Assembly (NCBI GenBank): GCA_016210295.1
Contig: JACQUM010000129.1
Coordinates: 1-11,645, forward strand
Direction: 5' to 3'
DNA length: 11,645 bases
Source of the DNA: Chloroflexota bacterium
Lineage (GTDB): Bacteria > Chloroflexota > Dehalococcoidia > UBA6926 > JACQUM01
Positions 6,636 through 11,645 of the stretch are shown one piece after another. The stretch's first letter is position 1; each line of letters starts with the position of its first letter. The notes under the pieces were generated by a model. The model was not told where the DNA came from. It did no database searches and saw only the letters and a program-made list of their open reading frames with translations. Made by a program: the position numbers and the translations under genes.

Positions 6636-6959
6636 CTAATTATGGTGGCCGTCGCCGTTCTCCTCGGTCTCCTCCTCGAAGTCCTCGTCGCTGAATGTCC
6701 CCAGGTTGCGGCCCTGGTAGACGGTGACGACGAAGTCCTGGCGCGGGGCGTCGGCGGTCATCACGATGTCGTCGTCCACCGTCTCGATAAGCTCGTGGAC
6801 ATCCTCCTCGGTGAGCGAATCGACGACGGAGAGGGTGCCGTGCACAACGGTGCTGGTGAAGTGGAGGTCGATGCGCCCAACAGGCCTATCTTCGTCGAAG
6901 ATGGAGTAGGCTTCGGAGTGCGTCGTCCGGCAGTCCCGCTCGAAGGTGAAATTAGCCAA
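6636..6959 (-). CDS. Small acidic protein of unknown function, downstream of proA
   Basis: I do not recognise this family. From a TTG at 6959 it encodes 107 residues with no signal peptide or membrane segment. Predicted order is a beta-rich first half (residues about 17-48, with GRIDLHFTSTVVHGTLSVV), a helix SLTEEDVHELIETVDDD (48-64), a strand DFVVTVYQG (75-83) and a very acidic tail (90-101). The TTG is preceded by GGGGAGGAG (6967-6975) seven bases away, an ideal ribosome binding site. GTG at 7007 or ATG at 7004 would add 15-16 residues and overlap proA, but neither has a Shine-Dalgarno sequence. The gene begins 25 bases after the proA stop and is almost certainly cotranscribed with it. A proline-related role is not implied by the sequence. 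Confidence 0.7.
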   Translation of the reverse strand: MANFTFERDCRTTHSEAYSIFDEDRPVGRIDLHFTSTVVHGTLSVVDSLTEEDVHELIETVDDDIVMTADAPRQDFVVTVYQGRNLGTFSDEDFEEETEENGDGHHN

Positions 6960-6966
6960 GCTCTCT

Positions 6967-6975
6967 CTCCTCCCC
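6967..6975 (-). promoter_or_regulatory. Ribosome binding site that decides a TTG start
   Basis: GGGGAGGAG on the minus strand lies seven bases before TTG at 6959 and between the proA stop and that codon. It is among the strongest Shine-Dalgarno sequences in the window and favours the TTG over the upstream GTG/ATG pair. Confidence 0.6.
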
Positions 6976-6984
6976 TCGCGTCTC

Positions 6985-8259
6985 TCAAGAACGGATGTGA
7001 CCATCACCCAAGACGGTCCATTTGTAGCTTGTCAGCTCGCGGAGGCCCATGGGGCCACGGGCATGCAGCTTGTTGGTGCTGATGGCCACCTCGGCCCCAA
7101 GGCCGAACTGCCCGCCGTCGGTGAAGCGAGTGGAAGCGTTGACGAAGACCACAGCGGCGTCCACCTCGTCGAGGAAGCGCAGGGCATGAGAGTAGTCCTG
7201 GGTGACGATGGCTTCCGAATGGCCGGAGCCGTACTGCTCTACATGCGCGAGGGCCTCCTCCAGAGAGTCGACCACCTTGACGGCGGCGATCAGGGAGAGG
7301 AACTCCTTGCCCCAGTCCTCTCGCGTGGCGGGCCGCACGGCTGCGGGGGGCTCGGGGCCGAAGAGGGCCAGAGCCCGCTTGTCGGCGTGGACCTCGACGC
7401 CCGCCTTCCCCCAGACTTCGGCGAGGCGGGGTAAGAAAGTCGGAGCGACCTGAGAGTGAACGAGAAGGGTGTCCAGCGCGTTGCACACCGTGGGCCGCTG
7501 GACCTTGGCGTTATAGGCGATGGCAAGAGCCTTGTCTACATCGGCGGAGGAGTCCACGAAGGTGTGGCAGACGCCGATGCCGCCGGTGACGACGGGTATG
7601 AGGGCGTTGTCTCGCACGAAACGGATGAGACCCTCCCCCCCCCGGGGAATGAGGAGATCGATGCCGCCCTGGAAGCGGAGCATTTGGAGGACGATGTCGC
7701 GATCGGTGCTCTCGATGAACTGGACGGCGTCCCGGGGGATGCCCGCACTCTCAATGGACGCCTGAACGAGCTGGACAAGGGCCTTGTTGGAATGCAGAGC
7801 CTCCTTGCCCCCTCGCAGGATGACGGCGTTGCCCGACTTCAGGCACAGGACGGAGATGTCTACGGTGACGTTGGGGCGGCTCTCGTAGACGGCGGCGATG
7901 ACGCCCAGAGGGACCCGTCTCTTCCCCACGATGAGGCCGTTGGGCATCGTCCTCGTGTCGAAGCTCTCCCCCACGGGGTCCGGCAGGCCAGCCACGGCGC
8001 GGACGTCGGCGGCCATGCCCGCGAGCCGCTGACCATTGAGGAGGAGTCGGTCGATCATAGTGGCGGAAAGCCCGTCGGCTCGGGCGGCCACCACGTCCTT
8101 CTCATTGGCGGCAAGAACCTGCCCCTGTTGCTTCTCCAGAGCCGTGGCGATCCGCCCCAACGCGGCGTCTTTGATCGTCGTCGAGAGCTTAGCAAGCTGT
8201 CGAGACGCGGCGCGAGCGGCTTGGGCTTTCGTCAGGAGCTCGGCGGACGCTACTTGCAT
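6985..8259 (-). CDS. proA: Gamma-glutamyl phosphate reductase
   Basis: ProA reduces gamma-glutamyl phosphate with NADPH to glutamate semialdehyde, the second step of proline synthesis, in the cytoplasm. The 424-residue length fits the family. Hallmarks are YESRPNVTVD (125-134), ILRGGKEALHSN (147-158), the catalytic cysteine C259 in RPTVCNALDT (255-264), and near the end FTDGGQFGLGAEVAIST and HARGPMGL. The ATG at 8259 has a strong AGGAGG five to six bases upstream and a good promoter further up. proB (glutamate 5-kinase), which often lies beside proA, is not in the window. A small unidentified gene follows on the same transcript. The gene contains a run of nine G on the coding strand (7635-7643) that keeps the conserved PRGG motif in frame. 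Confidence 0.96.
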   Translation of the reverse strand: MQVASAELLTKAQAARAASRQLAKLSTTIKDAALGRIATALEKQQGQVLAANEKDVVAARADGLSATMIDRLLLNGQRLAGMAADVRAVAGLPDPVGESFDTRTMPNGLIVGKRRVPLGVIAAVYESRPNVTVDISVLCLKSGNAVILRGGKEALHSNKALVQLVQASIESAGIPRDAVQFIESTDRDIVLQMLRFQGGIDLLIPRGGEGLIRFVRDNALIPVVTGGIGVCHTFVDSSADVDKALAIAYNAKVQRPTVCNALDTLLVHSQVAPTFLPRLAEVWGKAGVEVHADKRALALFGPEPPAAVRPATREDWGKEFLSLIAAVKVVDSLEEALAHVEQYGSGHSEAIVTQDYSHALRFLDEVDAAVVFVNASTRFTDGGQFGLGAEVAISTNKLHARGPMGLRELTSYKWTVLGDGHIRS

Positions 8260-8313
8260 TGTGCCCTCCTGGAGGGACGCGCCCTGTTCAGAAAGGCGGC
8301 TGTCGCAAGCTCT

Positions 8314-8342
8314 ACTATAGCCTGCCAGAAGGGGCGCGACAA
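8314..8342 (-). promoter_or_regulatory. Candidate sigma-70-type promoter of proA
   Basis: On the minus strand TTGTCG (8337-8342, 4 of 6) is separated by exactly 17 bases from TATAGT (8314-8319, 5 of 6). Transcription would start near 8307, giving a leader of about 48 bases before the proA ATG. It is one of the two best promoter matches in the window. Confidence 0.6.
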
Positions 8343-8380
8343 GAATAGAGCCCTACTTTCTGCCACCTCCCTTTCCGTGC

Positions 8381-8386
8381 TAGAAT
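8381..8386 (+). promoter_or_regulatory. Possible -10 element for the SDR gene
   Basis: TAGAAT is a 5 of 6 match to the -10 consensus and lies 42 bases before the ATG at 8429. No acceptable -35 is seen at 16-18 bases, so this is tentative. Confidence 0.3.
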
Positions 8387-8428
8387 TCTGATGCGCTCAG
8401 GGAGTAGACAAACAAAAAAGGGGGCTAC

Positions 8429-9391
8429 ATGGGCAAGCTAGATGGACTCACAGCTATTGTCACGGGAGCGGCCCACGGCATGGGCCGGGCCACGGCGGAA
8501 AGGTTCGGGAAAGAGGGGGCCAAGGTCGTCGTCGCCGACTTCAATGTGACGGTGGAGGGCCAGCCCTTGCAGTCTAACCCCGGCCAGGAGGTGGCCGACG
8601 GCATCAAGAGGGCCGGTGGCGAGGCCACTTTCATGCACACCGACGTCTCCAACTACGCCAATGCCGAGAGGACGGTCTCCCAGACCATCGAGAAATACGG
8701 CAAGCTGGACATCCTCATCAACGTGGCGGGGAACCTTCGGGAGCGGATGATCTTCAACATGTCGGAGGAGGAGTGGGACGCGGTCATCGCAACGCACCTG
8801 AAGGGGACCTTCTGCATGACCAAGTTCGCCGCCATCCACTGGCGGCAGCGGCGGGAGTACGGTCGGGTGGTGAGCTTCACCTCGCCTGCCTGGCTGGGGG
8901 GCTCGGGGCAGGTGAACTATTGCGCGGCGAAGGGAGGCATCGTCAGCCTCATGCGGGCCTGCTCCGCAGAGTTGGTCCGCTACAACGTCACCGCGAACAT
9001 CTACGCGCCGGGGGACATGTGGACACGGATGACCGACCGAAACCTTGCGCAGCAGGAGGCGCAGAAGAGAGGGGAGCCGGCGCGGAGCACGCGCGCCGCG
9101 GGTACCATCGGAGACCCCGCCAACGTCGGGCCTTTGCTGGTCTATCTCGCCAGCCCCCAGGCGAGCTACGTCTCAGGCCACGTCTTCCTCGGGAACGGCA
9201 CTCTACCCAACACCTTCCGTTACTCCCTGTACAGCAACCCGGAGGAGATCAACACCATCTATACCACAGTCCCCATCGACATCGACTGGCTGTTCCAGGT
9301 CTTCCCGAGCACGCTGGGCAAAGACCTGGAGGCGCCAGTGGGCTCCACCGCCGACCAGGTGCGGGCTGGGCAGCAACCCATACGCCTCTAG
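8429..9391 (+). CDS. Short-chain dehydrogenase/reductase (SDR) with C-terminal extension
   Basis: An NAD(P)-dependent Rossmann-fold oxidoreductase of 320 residues; the classical SDR size is about 250. The cofactor motif is TGAAHGMG (12-19), NVAG (98-101) is the structural motif, and the active-site pair is Y164 and K168 in NYCAAKGG. The residue aligned with the catalytic serine (13 before the tyrosine) is T151, with S152 next to it. Residues 40-58 form a longer loop than in FabG, as in MFE-2-type hydroxyacyl-CoA dehydrogenases. The normal fold ends near SGHVFLGNG (249-257). The last 60 or so residues, including IYTTVPIDIDWLFQ, are an added tail. The substrate cannot be assigned; a hydroxyacyl-CoA or hydroxysteroid-like substrate is possible. 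AGGGGG precedes the ATG. The gene appears monocistronic and ends at a strong terminator. Confidence 0.88.
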   Translation: MGKLDGLTAIVTGAAHGMGRATAERFGKEGAKVVVADFNVTVEGQPLQSNPGQEVADGIKRAGGEATFMHTDVSNYANAERTVSQTIEKYGKLDILINVAGNLRERMIFNMSEEEWDAVIATHLKGTFCMTKFAAIHWRQRREYGRVVSFTSPAWLGGSGQVNYCAAKGGIVSLMRACSAELVRYNVTANIYAPGDMWTRMTDRNLAQQEAQKRGEPARSTRAAGTIGDPANVGPLLVYLASPQASYVSGHVFLGNGTLPNTFRYSLYSNPEEINTIYTTVPIDIDWLFQVFPSTLGKDLEAPVGSTADQVRAGQQPIRL

Positions 9392-9410
9392 GCCATCACG
9401 GTTCTGGAGT

Positions 9411-9446
9411 AAAAGGAGCGGGGGCCTTCAGGCCCCCGCTCCTTTT
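9411..9446. terminator. Bidirectional intrinsic terminator, SDR / rpsI
   Basis: A perfect 16-bp stem (AAAAGGAGCGGGGGCC at 9411-9426 and its complement at 9431-9446) closes a TTCA loop. The A-tract on one side and T-tract on the other let it end transcription from both directions. It lies 19 bases after the SDR stop and 57 bases beyond the rpsI stop, exactly between convergent genes. Confidence 0.93.
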
Positions 9447-9503
9447 CATTGGCGGATTTCACGAGAGGGGAAGAGCAGAAAAGCGGCTACTATGGCGAGC
9501 CTT

Positions 9504-9902
9504 CTACCGCTTGGAATACTGCTTCTTCTTGCGCGCCCGGACCAACCCGTACTTCTTCCGCTCCTTGGCGCGGGCGTCTCGGGTAAGGAGATGGTTCCGC
9601 TTGAGGGGTTGCCGAAAAGAGGGGTCAACCTCAAGGAGGGCACGCGCGATGCCGTGGCGGATCGCGTCGGCCTGTCCGGTCACGCCACCCCCGGCGACCT
9701 TGATGGACGCGTTGAAGCGGCCCAAGGTACTGGTGACCTGGAAGGGCCGAAGGATGTTGTCCTCCATCGCAGGAAGAGGGAACGACTCCTTCAGGCTCTT
9801 ACCGTTGATGACGATCACGCGGCCATCGCCAGGGATGAGACGTACTCGGGCCACGGCGGTCTTGCGTCGGCCGGTACCTGCGTAGTAGTGCTGCTGGGTC
9901 AT
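9504..9902 (-). CDS. rpsI: 30S ribosomal protein S9
   Basis: S9 binds 16S rRNA in the head of the small subunit, and its C-terminal tail reaches the P-site tRNA. The 132 residues match the family length. Marks are GTGRRKTAVARV (9-20), VINGKSL (31-37), GGGVTGQADAIRHGIARAL (71-89) and the very basic end RDARAKERKKYGL (108-120) finishing in SKR, the conserved tail that contacts tRNA. The ATG lies three bases after the rplM stop, and its purine-rich ribosome binding site sits inside the end of rplM, so the two are translated from one mRNA. Transcription ends at the shared terminator downstream. Confidence 0.97.
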   Translation of the reverse strand: MTQQHYYAGTGRRKTAVARVRLIPGDGRVIVINGKSLKESFPLPAMEDNILRPFQVTSTLGRFNASIKVAGGGVTGQADAIRHGIARALLEVDPSFRQPLKRNHLLTRDARAKERKKYGLVRARKKKQYSKR

Positions 9903-9905
9903 GGG

Positions 9906-10538
9906 TTAGCCCTCTCTCTTTGCCCGGGGCTGGCGCGCCGGTGAAGGTTTCGGTTTCGGGGCCACCGCTCGCTTGGGTCGCGGCTTCGGCCTGGCCACCG
10001 CCGCCGTTGCCGGCGTCTCCGGAACGACCGCGGTCTTTCTTTGGCGTTTCTTGGGTGTCTCGGGTGCGGGACGTGACTCCTTCTCTACTGCCCGGGCGCT
10101 CTCCTGGCTCCTCTTGCCTTCTCCCGCGTGAACCTGGGCCTGGTGAGGATGCCCGGGGCCAGCGTAGACCTTGAGCTTGCGGAAGAGTTGCCGACCCAGA
10201 GTGTTGTGGGGCAGCATCCCCTTCACGGCGCGCTCGATGGCGCGCGTCGGGTGCGTCTCCATAAGCCGCCCCAGGGTTATCGCGCGCAAACCGCCCGGGT
10301 ACTGAGTATGACGGTAATAGACCTTCCCATCCAGCTTGTTACCGGTCACACGTACTTTTTCGGCGTTCACGACGATGACGAAGTCTCCCGTGTCGAGGTT
10401 GGGAGTATAGATGGGCTTGTGCTTCCCCTTCAGCAGGACCGCCGCTTGCGTGGCGATGCGGCCCAATACCTGGTTGGCGGCATCGAGGACGTGCCACCTG
10501 GATCGAATGTCCGATGATTTCGGGGTAAATGTCTTCAC
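9906..10538 (-). CDS. rplM: 50S ribosomal protein L13 with basic C-terminal tail
   Basis: L13 is an early-assembling 23S rRNA-binding protein of the large subunit. Residues 1-138 are a standard L13: WHVLDAANQVLGRIAT (15-30), YYRHTQYPGGLR (74-85), HPTRAIERAVKGMLP (96-110) and VYAGPGHPHQAQ (124-135), where most bacterial L13 proteins end within about ten residues. Here the frame continues to residue 210 with a Lys/Arg/Pro/Ala-rich, surely disordered tail containing KPRPKR- and APKPKPSP-like stretches. The frame runs cleanly into TAA three bases before rpsI, so this is an extension and does not look like a frameshift. The start is GTG at 10538, with a weak GAGG upstream. No other start is possible before residue 93. 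A good promoter lies just upstream. Confidence 0.95.
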   Translation of the reverse strand: MKTFTPKSSDIRSRWHVLDAANQVLGRIATQAAVLLKGKHKPIYTPNLDTGDFVIVVNAEKVRVTGNKLDGKVYYRHTQYPGGLRAITLGRLMETHPTRAIERAVKGMLPHNTLGRQLFRKLKVYAGPGHPHQAQVHAGEGKRSQESARAVEKESRPAPETPKKRQRKTAVVPETPATAAVARPKPRPKRAVAPKPKPSPARQPRAKREG

Positions 10539-10576
10539 GACGAGCCCGCCTCGGTAAACTGCGGCTGCGCCCGCCT

Positions 10577-10606
10577 ATTGTACCACGAAGGTAGCCTGCC
10601 CGCCAA
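10577..10606 (-). promoter_or_regulatory. Candidate promoter of rplM-rpsI
   Basis: On the minus strand TTGGCG (10601-10606, 4 of 6) and TACAAT (10577-10582, 5 of 6) are 18 bases apart. The start near 10570 would leave a leader of only about 32 bases, too short for a large ribosomal-protein leader structure. Confidence 0.6.
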
Positions 10607-10730
10607 GGCGCTGTGCGGGGAAAGACGCTTCACAGTCCAATAGACCCACTTTGATGGTCACAGACCGCTCTCATCGGGTGCTTTTTCTTCAAGGTACGGA
10701 CAAGTTCACCACGAGCGACAACGAGGGTTT

Positions 10731-10760
10731 TTGACACGCCTGCCCCCTACCTGTTACCTT
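10731..10760 (+). promoter_or_regulatory. Candidate promoter of the M16 peptidase gene
   Basis: TTGACA (10731-10736, a perfect -35 match) is followed after 18 bases by TACCTT (10755-10760, 3 of 6). The -35 is excellent and the -10 poor. A start near 10767 would give a leader of about 110 bases to ATG 10878. Confidence 0.4.
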
Positions 10761-10877
10761 TCCAAAGGAGGGTTTCCCCTGTTGCCCATGAGGAGACGAA
10801 GGCTGCCTATCACACCGGCGGGGAAGTGCGCAGCACCAGGAAGAGCGACATCCTTTGGCCCAGCTCGTGAGGTTCCC

Positions 10878-11645
10878 ATGACCGTGCCAACGACATCAGA
10901 GATCGAGTACCGAAAGACCGTGCTGGACAACGGCCTGCGTCTCCTCGCTGCTCCTATGCCCCACACCCGCTCCGTCGCGGTGAACGTTTTCGTTGGAGCA
11001 GGCTCGCGCTATGAGGCTTCTGCCGAGGCAGGCGTCTCCCACTTTCTTGAGCACCTCGCCTTCAAGGGCACGGAGCGGCGTCCCACGCCCCGCGAGCTCT
11101 CTGAGGCTATCGAAGGCGTCGGTGGCGCCATGAACGCCGGGACCGACCGGGAGAGCACGACCTATTGGAGCCGGGTGGGACGGGACCACTTTCTCATCGC
11201 CATGGACGTCCTCGGCGACATTCTCCTGCACTCCCGGCTCGACCCCCAGGACGTGGAGAAGGAACGCCCGGTCATCCAGGAAGAGCTGCGCATGGCGAAC
11301 GACGGGCCCGACGAGCGCGCCTCCCTCCTCCTCGACGAACTCCTCTGGCCTGACCAGCCGCTGGGCCGCGACGTGGGCGGAACCTACGACTCCGTCCAAC
11401 GCCTCTCCCGCTCCACCATCGTGGACTACTATGCCCAGGAGTACGGGCCTTCCAACGCCATCGTCGTCGTTGCTGGGAGCGTCTCCTACGAACAGGCCCA
11501 GGCGGAGAGCGAAAGGCTGTTCGCCGAGTGGACTCCCGCCCACCCCCGCCCCATGATCCCCTGCGAGGCGAAGCTCCCCTCTTCCCCATTGAAGGTCGAG
11601 TACCGGAAGACGGAGCAGGCCCACATCGCCGTCGGGCTCGCGGGC
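10878..11645 (+). CDS. M16-family zinc peptidase (processing-peptidase-like), N-terminal part
   Basis: An open frame of 256 residues is cut by the right edge; family members run to about 410-440. It matches the M16B group of bacterial processing-peptidase-like enzymes. The inverted zinc motif HFLEH (55-59) supplies H55 and H59 as ligands and E58 as the catalytic base. E136 in VIQEEL lies 77 residues after H59, the spacing expected for the third ligand. Other family marks are LDNGLRLL (16-23), FVGAGSRYE (38-46), LAFKGTERR (60-68) and NAGTDRESTTYW (86-97). The zinc domain is therefore complete and catalytically intact. No signal peptide is seen, so it is probably cytoplasmic. ATG 10878 has GTGAGG just upstream and fits the usual family N-terminus. 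In-frame TTG 10782 and ATG 10788 would add about 30 Arg-rich residues. Confidence 0.93.
   Translation, partial: MTVPTTSEIEYRKTVLDNGLRLLAAPMPHTRSVAVNVFVGAGSRYEASAEAGVSHFLEHLAFKGTERRPTPRELSEAIEGVGGAMNAGTDRESTTYWSRVGRDHFLIAMDVLGDILLHSRLDPQDVEKERPVIQEELRMANDGPDERASLLLDELLWPDQPLGRDVGGTYDSVQRLSRSTIVDYYAQEYGPSNAIVVVAGSVSYEQAQAESERLFAEWTPAHPRPMIPCEAKLPSSPLKVEYRKTEQAHIAVGLAG

Larger units (their letters stand above)
10539..10877. other. Divergent intergenic region, rplM / M16 peptidase
   Basis: This stretch of 339 bases lies between divergent genes. It holds the rplM promoter (10577-10606) and a candidate promoter for the peptidase (10731-10760). It also has a Shine-Dalgarno-like AAAGGAGG (10764-10771) followed by in-frame TTG/ATG codons, discussed under the peptidase. 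I see nothing recognisable in 10607-10730, apart from a tiny inverted repeat GGTC-aca-GACC at 10656-10666. Confidence 0.55.

Noticed and set aside
8264..8276. Palindrome CCCTCC-T-GGAGGG at the proA ribosome binding site as a translational switch
   Set aside because: A one-base loop cannot form a hairpin, and the repeat is mostly explained by the Shine-Dalgarno sequence itself.
7456..8391. Plus-strand open frame of 311 codons opposite proA
   Set aside because: proA is complete on the minus strand with all its motifs; the antisense frame has no recognisable domain.
8773..9885. Plus-strand open frame of 370 codons across the SDR, terminator and rpsI
   Set aside because: It runs out of frame through the SDR, through a perfect terminator and antisense to rpsI, so it cannot be a real gene.
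10539..10877. Ribosomal-protein leader RNA or tRNA in the gap upstream of rplM
   Set aside because: The predicted rplM leader is only about 32 bases and I found no cloverleaf or extended stem structure on either strand.
10896..11624. Minus-strand open frame of 242 codons opposite the M16 peptidase
   Set aside because: The plus strand carries the HXXEH motif and the correctly spaced distal glutamate. The antisense product is a composition artefact.
1..11645. Defence system, prophage, CRISPR array or mobile element
   Set aside because: No repeat-spacer pattern, transposase, integrase, nuclease or toxin-antitoxin pair is visible. Genes are chromosomal housekeeping or conserved domains of unknown function.

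Overview
This is a GC-rich, gene-dense bacterial chromosomal window carrying 12 protein genes, two of them cut by the window edges. The content is mostly housekeeping: lysine and proline synthesis, the replication clamp loader, and ribosomal proteins L13 and S9. It also holds several poorly characterised envelope proteins (DUF3179, DUF3105). This mix, with DUF3179 and DUF3105 proteins, an ArnT/YkcB-like GT-C glycosyltransferase and an M16 peptidase near rplM-rpsI, suggests Chloroflexota (Dehalococcoidia-like). That placement is inferred from gene content and is not proven. I saw no tRNA, rRNA, CRISPR array, transposase, integrase or phage gene.

Layout, left to right. 1-562 (-): N-terminal part of a membrane glycosyltransferase. 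563-900: divergent intergenic region with a candidate lysA promoter and two short inverted repeats. 901-3225 (+): lysA then holB, 18 bases apart. holB meets the next gene tail to tail, with the two stop codons overlapping. 3222-5373 (-): a Crp/Fnr-type regulator followed by a DUF3179 lipoprotein, 85 bases apart. 5496-5738 (+): a small glutaredoxin, divergent from the regulator. 5784-6428 (-): a membrane-anchored DUF3105 protein. 6636-8259 (-): proA followed by a small acidic protein I cannot identify, which probably starts at a TTG. 8429-9391 (+): a short-chain dehydrogenase ending at a perfect 16-bp terminator hairpin, shared with the convergent rplM-rpsI operon. 9504-10538 (-): rplM-rpsI, where L13 has a basic Lys/Arg/Pro/Ala-rich C-terminal tail of about 70 residues. 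10878-end (+): an M16 zinc protease, cut by the right edge.

How the genes relate. lysA gives lysine from meso-diaminopimelate, proA makes the proline precursor, and rplM-rpsI make two ribosomal proteins that are usually encoded together. The most open part biologically is 3.2-6.4 kb, where a Crp-like regulator without the usual cAMP-phosphate arginine sits with a DUF3179 lipoprotein, a CPGC glutaredoxin and a DUF3105 protein. A shared redox or surface role there is only an inference from position. I did not find a clear new multi-gene system. The best leads are the L13 tail, the DUF3179 variant lacking the family's usual cysteine motif, the unidentified proA-linked small protein, and the SDR with a C-terminal extension.
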